Shown here piece after piece: positions 44,549 to 53,708 of a stretch of DNA of 64,000 nucleotides. Below the pieces are notes generated by a model. The model worked only from the letters and a program-made list of their open reading frames with translations, did not search any database and was not told the DNA's origin. The first letter of the stretch is position 1. Every line of letters starts with the position of its first letter. The DNA is taken from assembly GCA_028718545.1 (NCBI GenBank), contig JAQULT010000002.1, positions 1 through 64,000 on the forward strand, given 5' to 3'. The stretch is from Fidelibacterota bacterium (GTDB taxonomy: Bacteria > Fidelibacterota > Fidelibacteria > Fidelibacterales > Fidelibacteraceae). The position numbers and the translations under genes were made by a program.

Positions 44549-45337
44549 ATGAAAAAAAATATAAACCTTTATGGTGATTTCTTAAAAGATGCCTTCCGTG
44601 ATTGCCGACCCCGGATCGGGATCGTGCTTGGCAGCGGTTTAAACAATCTTGTGGATTCCATGGAGATCCGGGAAAAGCTGTCCTACGCGGATATACCGGG
44701 CTTCCCGCGATCCACGGTCGCGGGACATGAGGGCGCCTTTGTTTGCGGGAATATCGGCAATGTTCCGGTCCTTGCGGCAAAGGGGCGTTTTCACTATTAC
44801 GAAGGATACGAGCTGGATGATATCCTTGCCATTATGCGCAGTTTTCATGCGCTGAACATTCCGGACGTGATCATTACCAATGCAGCGGGACTGATGGATC
44901 CTTCCCACCAGCCCGGCGATATTCTGCTGATCCGGGATTGTATCGATATGACCCATCTTTCGCGTGCATTGAAAGCCGGTACCCAAAAAACATCCCGGAA
45001 AGAACGACAGATTGCGATGGATGCGGCTAAGGAGTCGGGGATCCGGCTGGGAGAAGGCGTCTATGTCTGGACAACAGGACCTTCTTATGAAACACCCGCG
45101 GAGATTCGTTATTTCCGCACTCTGGGAGGCGATCTGGTGGGAATGTCCACCATGCCGGAGATTATGTGGGCCCGTGAAAACGGAATGCGGGTCTATCCCT
45201 TTTCTTGTGCGACCAACTGGGCTTCCGGAATCAGCGAGCAACCCCTGACCCATGAAGAGGTCAGCGAAACCGCCCAACGCGTCAAACATGATCTTACCCG
45301 CTATATTTTAATGCTTTGTCAACGAATCGGAGACTAA
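44549..45337 (+). CDS. punA: Purine-nucleoside phosphorylase (trimeric, PNP/MTAP family)
   Basis: The 262-residue protein shows IGIVLGSGLNNLVD (phosphate loop), FHYYEGY, ITNAAGLMDPSHQPGDILLI, YVWTTGPSYETPAEIRYFR and GMSTMPEIMWAREN. This is the inosine/guanosine-type enzyme of purine salvage. It starts 3 bases after hisS. The gene symbol follows the trimeric class; the exact substrate range is not readable from sequence. Confidence 0.9.
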   Translation: MKKNINLYGDFLKDAFRDCRPRIGIVLGSGLNNLVDSMEIREKLSYADIPGFPRSTVAGHEGAFVCGNIGNVPVLAAKGRFHYYEGYELDDILAIMRSFHALNIPDVIITNAAGLMDPSHQPGDILLIRDCIDMTHLSRALKAGTQKTSRKERQIAMDAAKESGIRLGEGVYVWTTGPSYETPAEIRYFRTLGGDLVGMSTMPEIMWARENGMRVYPFSCATNWASGISEQPLTHEEVSETAQRVKHDLTRYILMLCQRIGD

Positions 45338-45343
45338 TTATTC

Positions 45344-47254
45344 ATGAAGCATCCGCCCGGATGTCATCGCATCGGGAGTCGTACCTTTTTTACCCTCTAT
45401 GCGCCATACGCCAAGGTGTTGCGTCTTGCACTTTTTAAAGATTGCAGGGATGATAAACCGCAGCAGCTTTTTCCCCTGCGTATGAGCGGGGGGGGCTGGT
45501 GGGAATACTCGGATATCGCCGATTTTCAGGGTCTTTACTATGCGTATTCGATCGATGATAACAAACATTTTACCGCGGATCCCTATGCCCGTGCGCTTGC
45601 CACCTATAACGATTACCGCCAGGATGCCCGGGGCTACATCGATTTTACTCCCTATGACTGGGAGGACGATGATTTTATCCCGGTACGCGATCCCCGCGAT
45701 CTGCAGATCTATGAATGCCATCTCCGGGACCTGACGGCGCATCCAGCACAAAAGATCCCGAACGGCGGGACTTATGAAGCAGCACAAGGGCGTATCGCAT
45801 ATCTGAAAGAACTGGGGATCAATGCCGTGGAATTTCAGCCGCTCATGCTGTTCGCCAATCATGAGCCGCCCTTCAAAACGAAAACGGAAAAGGTTTTTAA
45901 CGACTGGAATCCCTATGCCTATAACCACTGGGGATACATGACTTCCTTTTTCTTCGCTCCGGCCAATATTTACGCGACAGGTGCCGGCCGGGATAAAAAT
46001 ACCTGGTGCGATCCGAAAGGAAGCGACGTTAAGGCGCTGAAGGACCTGATCAAAGCCCTGCACCGTAAAGGCATTGCCGTTATTTTAGATGTGGTTTACA
46101 ATCATATCAGTCAGTATAACCGGAATCCCCTTCGGGATCTGGCAGAAGACCAGTATCTGCGGCTGCAACAGAATCACAGCGGCTGCGGGAACGATGTAAA
46201 TTCCGAATCTGCGGTCATGCGCCGGCTCATTCTCGACAGTGTGGAATACTGGATACGTGAATACCATATTGACGGTTTTCGTCTGGATCTTGCGGGAATT
46301 CTGGATAATGAGACTCTGAGCCTGATACGTGATAAGGCCCGGACTGTCAATCCCTATGCACAACTCATGGGCGAACCCTGGGGAAAGCGCTATTTTCCCC
46401 AGCAGATGAGCAGCCTGGGATACGGGATATGGAACGACCGTTTCCGCAACGGGATAAAGGGTGAAAATCCCCGGACCGGACCGGGTTTCCTTTTTGCAGC
46501 GGAAAACCCGGAAAGAAACGCGGAGGCAGTGTTTCGGTTGTTGAACGGTTCCCGGCAGGATGAAGGCGGAATCGTTCCGGATTCCCGCTTTTCCTTGAAT
46601 TATCTGGAATCCCATGACGGTTATACCCTGGGTGATTTTATTCGCATTCATCTTCGCGATTCCGGAAAAAATGCATTAAAAGACCCTGAAGAACATCTCC
46701 GACTTGACGAAACAGAATCGCGCCTTCACCGTATGGCGGCATTGATGCTTTGCTGTTCCCAGGGAATCCTGATGATACATGCAGGACAGGAGTTCGCGCG
46801 TTCCAAAGTGATTGTCAAAGTTCCCGGCGTGGAAGATCCGCATGCGGGAGAGATGGATGAAGATTCCTATTCAAAGGATAACGAGACCAATTATCTGAAT
46901 GATGAAGATATGCAAATCAATGCGGATCTGCTTGCCTACTATCGTAACTTATTTTTATTGCGCAGTAACTATCCGGAATTACGCAAAGCCGAGCGTAACA
47001 ATATCGCGCCCCTCTACGATAAGGACAATCCTTTTGCGCTGGGCTGCCGCATTGACACTCCGAAACGCAGTATCGCGTTGCTGCTGAACACATCGCCCGA
47101 GAAAGAAGCACATTTCGATCTGGCTGCGGCCGGCTGGCTGATCCTTGCGGATATCGAAAAAGCCGGCGGAGAAGATCCGAAACTCCTTGATCAGCCGCAC
47201 ATCGTTCTGGATCCGCGTTCCGCTCTGCTGCTGCTGAAAGAAAAACACGCATGA
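45344..47254 (+). CDS. GH13 alpha-glucan debranching enzyme (pullulanase/isoamylase-like)
   Basis: The 636-residue protein has an N-terminal CBM48-like domain (about 1-115, RTFFTLYAPYAKVLRLALF) followed by the GH13 barrel. Conserved regions are DVVYNH (about 248), GFRLDLAG with the nucleophile Asp (about 310), LMGEPW with the acid/base Glu (about 341) and LESHDG (about 420). There is no signal peptide, so it acts on internal glycogen or imported dextrins, probably at alpha-1,6 branches. Pullulanase, isoamylase or GlgX cannot be separated by eye. It overlaps DUF523 by 4 bases. Confidence 0.85.
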   Translation: MKHPPGCHRIGSRTFFTLYAPYAKVLRLALFKDCRDDKPQQLFPLRMSGGGWWEYSDIADFQGLYYAYSIDDNKHFTADPYARALATYNDYRQDARGYIDFTPYDWEDDDFIPVRDPRDLQIYECHLRDLTAHPAQKIPNGGTYEAAQGRIAYLKELGINAVEFQPLMLFANHEPPFKTKTEKVFNDWNPYAYNHWGYMTSFFFAPANIYATGAGRDKNTWCDPKGSDVKALKDLIKALHRKGIAVILDVVYNHISQYNRNPLRDLAEDQYLRLQQNHSGCGNDVNSESAVMRRLILDSVEYWIREYHIDGFRLDLAGILDNETLSLIRDKARTVNPYAQLMGEPWGKRYFPQQMSSLGYGIWNDRFRNGIKGENPRTGPGFLFAAENPERNAEAVFRLLNGSRQDEGGIVPDSRFSLNYLESHDGYTLGDFIRIHLRDSGKNALKDPEEHLRLDETESRLHRMAALMLCCSQGILMIHAGQEFARSKVIVKVPGVEDPHAGEMDEDSYSKDNETNYLNDEDMQINADLLAYYRNLFLLRSNYPELRKAERNNIAPLYDKDNPFALGCRIDTPKRSIALLLNTSPEKEAHFDLAAAGWLILADIEKAGGEDPKLLDQPHIVLDPRSALLLLKEKHA

Positions 47255-47721
47255 ATATAAAGAAAAAAAATTTACTGATCTCCGCCTGTTTGCTGGGTAT
47301 TGCCTGTCGCTACGACGGTCGATCACTTCCGCTTGCACAGTACGATCTGGATTGTCTGATCAACCATTTTACCCTGATACCTTTTTGTCCCGAACAGTTG
47401 GGAGGCTTGCCGACGCCGCGCATTCCCGCCGAAATTCAGGTGGACGGGCGTATCCGGAATGCGGAAGGCAAGGATATCAGTCCAAACTTCCATCGCGGGG
47501 CTGAAGCCGCCCTGCTAATCGCCAGAATCGGTCAGTCGGATCTTGCCTTGATGAAAAGTCTTTCGCCGTCCTGCGGTAAGCCGGAGATCTATGACGGCAC
47601 TTTCCGTAAAATTACGGTTCCGGGAAAGGGAATAACGGTGAAATACTTTGACCGTGAAGGGATAAAAGTGTATAATGAGCACGAAATCGAAATATTGATA
47701 AAGGAGAACGGCAATGTTTGA
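47251..47721 (+). CDS. DUF523 family protein (TudS-like)
   Basis: The 156-residue protein has the three DUF523 cysteine motifs SACLLG (Cys13), FCPEQLGGLPTPR (Cys46) and SPSCG (Cys108). In the characterised member TudS these bind a [4Fe-4S] cluster that removes sulfur from 2-thiouracil (family knowledge). It is wedged by overlaps between the GH13 gene and the M29 peptidase, two genes after a purine-nucleoside phosphorylase. A thio-base salvage role is possible but not shown. Confidence 0.8.
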   Translation: MNIKKKNLLISACLLGIACRYDGRSLPLAQYDLDCLINHFTLIPFCPEQLGGLPTPRIPAEIQVDGRIRNAEGKDISPNFHRGAEAALLIARIGQSDLALMKSLSPSCGKPEIYDGTFRKITVPGKGITVKYFDREGIKVYNEHEIEILIKENGNV

Positions 47722-48832
47722 TCAACGTGAAAAAAAACTGGCGGAATTGCTGGTCAGCTATTCTACCAATGTCCGGAAAGGGGAAAATGTGCTCATTGAG
47801 GCTATCGATATTCCCGAGTCCTTTGTAAAACTTCTGATAAAGAGCATTCGTGAGCACGGAGGAAATCCCTTTGTTTCCCTGAAATCCAATGCCGTTCAAC
47901 GGGAATTGTACCGCAACGCCGGCGATGCGCAGATAGCCTTCAGTGGCGACTATGAAGCTTTCCGTATGAAGAATATGCAGGCGTATATCGGTGTTCGCGG
48001 CAGCTGGAATATCAGTGAACTCTCCGATGTTTCTTCGGAAGACCTGAAGCGCTATCAGACTCTGTGGAGCGAAAAAGTGCATACCCGCATCCGGGTACCC
48101 AAGACCAAATGGGTAGTGCTGCGCTGGCCGACGCCTTCCATGGCCCAACAGGCGGGGATGAGCAGCGAAGCGTTTGAAGAATTCTATTTCAACGTCTGTA
48201 CGCTCGATTATCCCCGGATGGCAAAAGCCGAAGATGCGCTTGTGGCTATGCTGGAAAAGACCGACAAGGTGCATATCAAAGGACCCGGGGCGACGGATCT
48301 GCATTTTTCCGTGAAGGATATCCCGGTTTTGAAAAGCTGCGGTTTGCGGAATATTCCCGACGGCGAGGTCTTTACCGCTCCGGTAAAGAACAGTGTGAAC
48401 GGCGTGATCGCCTACAACACGCCAAGCCTGTATCAGGGCACGGTATTTGAAAACATTACCCTTCATTTCAAGGACGGAAAGATCGTTAAAGCCGAAGGCG
48501 AAGAGCCGGAGAAATTAAACGCTGTTTTTGATACCGATAAGGGCGCCCGCTATGTGGGAGAATTTGCGTTCGGGCTGAATCCTTATATCAATCGACCCAT
48601 GAAAGATACTCTTTTTGATGAAAAGATCTCCGGATCGATCCATTTTACTCCCGGGAATGCCTACGATAATGCTTTTAACGGCAACCGTTCGGCCATTCAC
48701 TGGGACCTGGTCTTGCGTCAGACACCCGACTGCGGCGGCGGCGAGATCTGGCTGGACGGGGTCCTGGTCCGCAAAGATGGACGTTTTATTCTGCCCGAAC
48801 TTGAAAAACTGAATCCCGAGAATCTGAAATAA
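47714..48832 (+). CDS. M29 family aminopeptidase
   Basis: The 372-residue protein fits the AmpS/aminopeptidase T family. Likely metal ligands are the Glu in IPDGEVFTAP, the Glu in VGEFAFGLNP, His in IHFTPGNAYDN and the HWDLVL segment, matching the family order. It is a cytosolic, metal-dependent enzyme that trims N-terminal residues. It overlaps DUF523 by 8 bases and directly abuts DUF362. Confidence 0.92.
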   Translation: MFDQREKKLAELLVSYSTNVRKGENVLIEAIDIPESFVKLLIKSIREHGGNPFVSLKSNAVQRELYRNAGDAQIAFSGDYEAFRMKNMQAYIGVRGSWNISELSDVSSEDLKRYQTLWSEKVHTRIRVPKTKWVVLRWPTPSMAQQAGMSSEAFEEFYFNVCTLDYPRMAKAEDALVAMLEKTDKVHIKGPGATDLHFSVKDIPVLKSCGLRNIPDGEVFTAPVKNSVNGVIAYNTPSLYQGTVFENITLHFKDGKIVKAEGEEPEKLNAVFDTDKGARYVGEFAFGLNPYINRPMKDTLFDEKISGSIHFTPGNAYDNAFNGNRSAIHWDLVLRQTPDCGGGEIWLDGVLVRKDGRFILPELEKLNPENLK

Positions 48833-49939
48833 ATGCAAAGGCCGGAACCGCACATATCCGCGAAGGTCTCCATTCGCCGGGTTGAACGCTATCAGAACGA
48901 ACTGCTTCTGCAGGCTGTGTCGGAAATGTACGCCGCTGCGGGCGGTCCCGATCCCAGAGGAAAAAAGATCCTACTCAAACCGAATGTTCTGGCGGATGTT
49001 CCGCCGGAACGGGCCGTAACCACCCATCCTGAGGTATTCCGGGCTATGGCATCTTACCTCCTGGATCGGGGTGCCATAGTTCTTGCCGGCGATTCCCCAG
49101 CGATCCATAACCCCGCCTTCACAGCTAAAGGCTGCGGTATCCGCCAGGTCTGCAGGGAACTGGACATACCCTGGATCGATTTTATGGAAGCTTCCTTTAC
49201 CGTTAAAGGATTCCGCCTGGCGGGAATCCTGAAGGATGTGGATTATGTCTTTTCCCTGGCTAAATGCAAAACCCACGAATTTGCCTATTACACCGGTGCC
49301 GTTAAGAACCTGTTTGGACTGATTCCGGGATTCAATAAGGCAATGATGCATGCAAAATATCCGAACCGCCGGGTCTTTGCGGCCATGGTAGTGGACCTCC
49401 TGGATATTGTCAAACCCGATTTTGCCCTGATGGATGCGGTCATTGCCATGGAGGGTGCCGGCCCCCAGAACGGAAAACCCAAGCACCTTGGGCTTTTACT
49501 GGCTTCTACAAATTGTGTTGCCCTGGATGCCGTTATGGCACAGATCATCGGATACAATCCGCTGGATATTCCCGTCCTGGCAAATGCCGTTCAGCGAAAT
49601 ATCCAGCTGAATAATATTGCCGATATCGAAACGGAAGGCGGGGAAATAAAGGATTTCAAAGTCAGGAATTTTAAACGTATTGCCATTGAGCGGAAATATA
49701 ATTTTATTTATATGGGTGTTCGTTTTGAGCATCTGCGGCGCCGTTTTGACCGCAGACCTGTCTTCGATCATGAACGCTGCATTTTATGTCAAAAATGTGT
49801 GCAGATGTGCAAGGCGGAAGCCCTGAAGGTAATAAACGGCAGGATCGAGATTCACGATCCCAACTGCATACGCTGTTACTGCTGCCATGAAGTTTGTCCC
49901 GTGTCCGCCATTGATATTAAAAGAAAGGTGTTTGGATGA
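48833..49939 (+). CDS. DUF362 protein with two [4Fe-4S] motifs
   Basis: The 368-residue protein has a DUF362 domain at about 30-290: KILLKPNVL, VLAGDSPA, SLAKCKTHEFAYYTGAVKNLFGLIPG. A C-terminal 2x[4Fe-4S] ferredoxin module follows (CILCQKCVQMCK and CIRCYCCHEVCP, about 318-358). The function is unknown; the ferredoxin part implies electron transfer. The start codon lies directly after the M29 stop, and the end overlaps the next gene by 4 bases. Confidence 0.9.
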   Translation: MQRPEPHISAKVSIRRVERYQNELLLQAVSEMYAAAGGPDPRGKKILLKPNVLADVPPERAVTTHPEVFRAMASYLLDRGAIVLAGDSPAIHNPAFTAKGCGIRQVCRELDIPWIDFMEASFTVKGFRLAGILKDVDYVFSLAKCKTHEFAYYTGAVKNLFGLIPGFNKAMMHAKYPNRRVFAAMVVDLLDIVKPDFALMDAVIAMEGAGPQNGKPKHLGLLLASTNCVALDAVMAQIIGYNPLDIPVLANAVQRNIQLNNIADIETEGGEIKDFKVRNFKRIAIERKYNFIYMGVRFEHLRRRFDRRPVFDHERCILCQKCVQMCKAEALKVINGRIEIHDPNCIRCYCCHEVCPVSAIDIKRKVFG

Positions 49940-51120
49940 AACGACTCATCATGATACTCATCGCTTACGTTCCGGTTTTGTTTGCCTGTACCTCCGCCGT
50001 TATTAGCGGAAAAGCGACGCCGGACGGAAGACCTCTGCTCTGGAAACATCGCGATACTGGATCCTTGGAAAATACACTCGTTTATATAGACACAAAAGGC
50101 TATGCCTTTACGGGCGTATCCAATGTCAGCGATAGTCTCAACGAAGATATCTGGATGGGGATCAATGAACGCGGTTTTGCCATCATGAATACGGCATCCT
50201 ACAATATCAACCTGGCTATTCCCAAAGAACTGGAAAAAGACAGCGAGGGGAAATTTATGCGGCTGGCGCTGGAAACCTGTGAATACGTTGATGATTTTGA
50301 AAAACTGCTGCTGGAAAATTCCGGTCAATGGGGCCTGGCGGCCAATTTCGGTGTGATCGATGCAGAAGGCAATGCCGCATTTTTTGAGACCGGATATGAC
50401 CATTATATCAAATACGATGTCAACGATCCGGAAACCGCACCCGAAGGATATCTGATCCGAACGAATTTCTCCTTGGCCGGGAAAAATGACAAAGGTCAGG
50501 GCTATATTCGTTATGATGCGACCGCTGCCCTCTTTGGGACCCGGAAAACCTTTACCCCGGAATTCATTATTCAAGAAGGAACAAGGAATCTGGATCACGG
50601 CGTAATGAAAGAGCATATTGGCAACATGCGCCTGCCCGGGAACCGTAATGACCGCACGCTGGTGTCTTTCCAGGACTATATTACCCGTTACTGGAGCGCT
50701 TCCGTATGCGTGATGCAGGGCGTACTTCCCGGCGAAGATCCGCAGAATTCCGTAATATGGACCATCATGGGATTCCCTTTGACCGCCATGACAGTTCCGG
50801 TCTTTTTCGCTTCCCGCGATATTTTACCGGAAGTGATCAGCAAAAGCGGGGGAGAAGTGCCCCTGATGACGGAAGCCGCGTTAAAGCTCAAAGCGGACCT
50901 GTTCCCGCTGCAGCATGACGATCATGCGAATTATTTGGATGTGGCCCCGCTTATGAACCGAAAAAGAGACGGCTACCTCCAAGTCGTGGAAAAAAAAGAA
51001 GCGGAGATCATCCGGCATTTTCAGAGAGTAAAAGAAAATCCCGATTCCGTTTCCGTCCTGGCCTATTACGAATGGCTCGATGCCTATGTCCGGGAAGTGT
51101 ATAAGGAACTCCTGCCCTGA
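49936..51120 (+). CDS. Exported Ntn-hydrolase (C45/choloylglycine-hydrolase-like)
   Basis: The 394-residue protein has a signal peptide ending VLFA, directly followed by Cys18 in CTSAVISGKATPDGRPLLWKHRDTG. That Cys is the expected N-terminal nucleophile of an Ntn hydrolase, freed by signal-peptide cleavage. Further blocks are GINERGFAIMNTASYN and WGLAANFGVIDAEGNAAFFETG. It is likely an amide-bond hydrolase or acyltransferase in the periplasm. The substrate is unknown. It is the last gene of the hisS-DUF362 operon. The VLFAC junction is also lipobox-like. Confidence 0.78.
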   Translation: MKRLIMILIAYVPVLFACTSAVISGKATPDGRPLLWKHRDTGSLENTLVYIDTKGYAFTGVSNVSDSLNEDIWMGINERGFAIMNTASYNINLAIPKELEKDSEGKFMRLALETCEYVDDFEKLLLENSGQWGLAANFGVIDAEGNAAFFETGYDHYIKYDVNDPETAPEGYLIRTNFSLAGKNDKGQGYIRYDATAALFGTRKTFTPEFIIQEGTRNLDHGVMKEHIGNMRLPGNRNDRTLVSFQDYITRYWSASVCVMQGVLPGEDPQNSVIWTIMGFPLTAMTVPVFFASRDILPEVISKSGGEVPLMTEAALKLKADLFPLQHDDHANYLDVAPLMNRKRDGYLQVVEKKEAEIIRHFQRVKENPDSVSVLAYYEWLDAYVREVYKELLP

Positions 51121-51123
51121 GGA

Positions 51124-51163
51124 AGAGAGGGAGAGGCGGAGGGTGGGAGAAACGGAGAGCCGA
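51124..51163 (+). repeat. AGnnnnGG octamer array (5 units)
   Basis: Units agagaggg, agaggcgg, agggtggg, agaaacgg, agagccga begin 3 bases after the stop codon at 51120. Two of them are identical to units in the array at 37282-37361. Confidence 0.78.
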
Positions 51164-51242
51164 GATTAGCAATCCGTAGAAATATTTTTAATAATCAGCA
51201 ATGAACATGTAAGCATTTTAGCGTTTTTGGCGGTTCCCGGGT

Positions 51243-52094
51243 CTATACACAACGTTTTTTGTACAGATAGAAAAAGACCAGGATAATGATAGCGCTGCCG
51301 AGAATGCTGAGAATATCCATTTTTTCACCGAGAAAGATCAAAGCGATGAGTGCAGCAAAAAGCACATGCAGGTATTTAAAGGGAGCGATATCCGAAGCGC
51401 GGGCATAAAAATAAGCCTGTGTCATAAATAGTTGTCCGAATGCGGCAAAGATCCCGATTCCGGCAAGATATAACCATTGCAGGGGAGTCGGAGGTATAAA
51501 ATTGAACACTGCGATTGGCAGCACAACGATAAAAGAGATCAGCGAAAAATAAAAGACGATGGTCGCGGAAGATTCGCCCCGCAGTTTCAGCAGACGGATC
51601 ACCGTATAGGCAAAGCCCGCAAAGAAAGCAGAGCCCAGACCCAGCAGGGCAGGCAATAAGGTCATTTCGAAATGCGGTTTAATGATCAGGAGGGAGGCGA
51701 GAAAAGCGACGATAATACCGCCGATCTGATAACGGTTCATACGCTCTTTGAGAAAGAAGGAAGCAAAAATGATCACAAAGAAAGGGGACATCTTGTTGAG
51801 CATCGTGGCATCGCTAAGGTTCATGCGGCTGAGACTGAAAAAATACAGGATCACACCGGCCAGACCCGTTATACCCCGTAATAACAGATACTTCCGGTTT
51901 TCTTTTTTACCGGTGAAAGACGCTTTTTCCCTGAGGATAATAACGAAAGCGATCAACAGACTGAAGAGATTCCGGAACAGGACTTTTTCAAAAAGGGGAA
52001 GCTCCCCGGCAAGGCGGACCATCAGGGACATGATGGCAAAGGAGAGTGAAGAGACGGTCATCAGAAGAATCGATTTGAGGTATTTCGGATCCAT
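51243..52094 (-). CDS. EamA/DMT-family transporter
   Basis: The protein has 283 residues from the ATG at 52094; an in-frame TTG at 52145 and an ATG at 52127 would lengthen it. Ten hydrophobic segments form two EamA repeats, the first with LLRGITGLAGVILYFFSLSRMNLSDATMLNKMSPFFVIIFA and FLKERMNRYQIGG, the second with FLGEKMDILSILGSAIII. It is an inner-membrane metabolite exporter of unknown substrate. The start is not supported by a clear ribosome site. It is divergent from the acyl-CoA synthetase gene. Confidence 0.85.
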   Translation of the reverse strand: MDPKYLKSILLMTVSSLSFAIMSLMVRLAGELPLFEKVLFRNLFSLLIAFVIILREKASFTGKKENRKYLLLRGITGLAGVILYFFSLSRMNLSDATMLNKMSPFFVIIFASFFLKERMNRYQIGGIIVAFLASLLIIKPHFEMTLLPALLGLGSAFFAGFAYTVIRLLKLRGESSATIVFYFSLISFIVVLPIAVFNFIPPTPLQWLYLAGIGIFAAFGQLFMTQAYFYARASDIAPFKYLHVLFAALIALIFLGEKMDILSILGSAIIILVFFYLYKKRCV

Positions 52095-52136
52095 CGGGAA
52101 ATTTAGGATAAAAAAGGGGGCAAACATATCAAAATC

Positions 52137-52165
52137 TTGACTCAAGAGGATATTCTGATTACATT
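52137..52165 (+). promoter_or_regulatory. Promoter of the acyl-CoA synthetase-like gene
   Basis: TTGACT (52137-52142), 17 bases, TACATT (52160-52165); the predicted start is near 52172. Confidence 0.6.
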
Positions 52166-52176
52166 ATCCGGCTTGT

Positions 52177-53679
52177 TTGTTTTATCAGGCTGAGGAGTGT
52201 AATATCGTATCAAATTATTCGACATTTTTCAAACAGGTTCAGAAAACACCCGATGATATCTTTCTATATCAAGGGTCAAAGAGCTACAGCTACCGCGAAG
52301 TATTCGATGCATCTCTAAGGCTGGCCAATTACTTATTCCATCTTGGCATTAAAAAAGATACCCGCGTTGTGGTCATGCTTCCCAATATCCCGGAAATGCT
52401 CTATACCTGGCTGGCGCTGTCCCGCCTTGAAGCCATGATGATCCCGGTCAATGTTCACTATAAATCTTTGGCTTTACGTTATATTGTTGATGACAGCAGT
52501 GCCAGCGCGATCATCTATGAAGCCGGATGTGAAAATGATGTAGTGAGTGCGACCAACATTCTGAACAGCTGCGAGATCTTTGTCGGTGTAGGTCCCTGCA
52601 AATACGAAAAAACGGCAGAATTTGACAAATACAAGGAAAAACCGCTGTTCGGCGGACCTTACCGGCCGGATGACGATGATACCGCGGTCATGTTCTACAG
52701 CGGAGCGGCTACCGGTCCCGCAAAATATGCCAAATATTCCAATGCCCAGATCAGCCGGAACACCAACGATTTTCTTCATGCACTGATGTACCGTGCCCGG
52801 GAGATCCTTTACTCCCAGTATCCGCTAACGCATTTTCTTGCTTTTATCGGCGTAATGAATGCCGCTCTGAATGCCGGTTGCGCTATCGCGATCGGTGACT
52901 GCGGGGATATGAGCATTTTCCGGGAACAGCTGCAGGCTTTGCGCCCCGCCTATCTTCTGGCCGAAACGGGATTTATTGCGCAAATGAATCTTCTCGATAA
53001 AGATTCCTTACCGGATTCCCTGCGTTTTGTACTGACCGGCGGAGGACGTCTGAAGCGAAATATTCAGCAGGAATTTACCGAAAAACACGGTATTCCGATC
53101 TTTAAAGCCTACGGTATGGTGGAAGCCGGGCCTTTGCTCTCTGTCAATTCCAATACCGATAAACCCTACTCGATCGGAATTCCGCTGAGAAATGTATCGT
53201 TAAGCGTAATGAAAGGCAGGGAAGCGGTTACGGACAATATTACCGGTGAGATCTGCCTGATGGCAAGCATGCTGACACCGGATCTGCAGGAACTGCTGAA
53301 AAGGGATATTCAGGACGGCTTGTACCATACCGGTGATCTGGGACATCTGGACCTGGACGGCTATTTGTACTTTATCGACCGGAAAGCCTACATTATTCAT
53401 GTCCGGGGCTTTGAAGTCTATCCGGAACAGGTCGAAGCGGCCTTGAGCAAACATCCCCAGGTTAAGGATGTGGTAGTGGTGGGAGTGCCACTGGATGAAG
53501 ACTCGGAAAGCATTCACGCTCATATCATTCCGGAAAGCGGAAAACGTCCGGACGAAAAGAACCTGACGGAATTTTTAGAGAAAGAACTTCCCCGGTATCA
53601 AATCCCGCAAAAATTTATTTTTACCAACCATTTCCCAAGATCGGCAACGGGAAAAGTGGTCAGACAGGCACTGAAATAG
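52177..53679 (+). CDS. AMP-forming acyl-CoA synthetase / acyl-ACP ligase-like protein
   Basis: The ANL-family fold shows VVMLPNIPEMLYTWLALSRLEAMMIPVN, the phosphate loop region MFYSGAATGPAKYAKYSN, KAYGMVEAGP, DGLYHTGDLGHLDLDGYLYFIDR and ending PRSATGKVVRQALK (catalytic Lys). The P-loop lacks the usual TSGTTGxPK wording. It activates a carboxylic acid as an adenylate for transfer to CoA or a carrier. The first in-frame start is TTG at 52177. However, GAGGAG at 52192-52197 points to a start at or near the ATC at 52204, which also fits the family N-terminus. Confidence 0.82.
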   Translation: MFYQAEECNIVSNYSTFFKQVQKTPDDIFLYQGSKSYSYREVFDASLRLANYLFHLGIKKDTRVVVMLPNIPEMLYTWLALSRLEAMMIPVNVHYKSLALRYIVDDSSASAIIYEAGCENDVVSATNILNSCEIFVGVGPCKYEKTAEFDKYKEKPLFGGPYRPDDDDTAVMFYSGAATGPAKYAKYSNAQISRNTNDFLHALMYRAREILYSQYPLTHFLAFIGVMNAALNAGCAIAIGDCGDMSIFREQLQALRPAYLLAETGFIAQMNLLDKDSLPDSLRFVLTGGGRLKRNIQQEFTEKHGIPIFKAYGMVEAGPLLSVNSNTDKPYSIGIPLRNVSLSVMKGREAVTDNITGEICLMASMLTPDLQELLKRDIQDGLYHTGDLGHLDLDGYLYFIDRKAYIIHVRGFEVYPEQVEAALSKHPQVKDVVVVGVPLDEDSESIHAHIIPESGKRPDEKNLTEFLEKELPRYQIPQKFIFTNHFPRSATGKVVRQALK

Positions 53680-53708
53680 ATCAAATAACCCATTATGGAG
53701 GAAATAGA

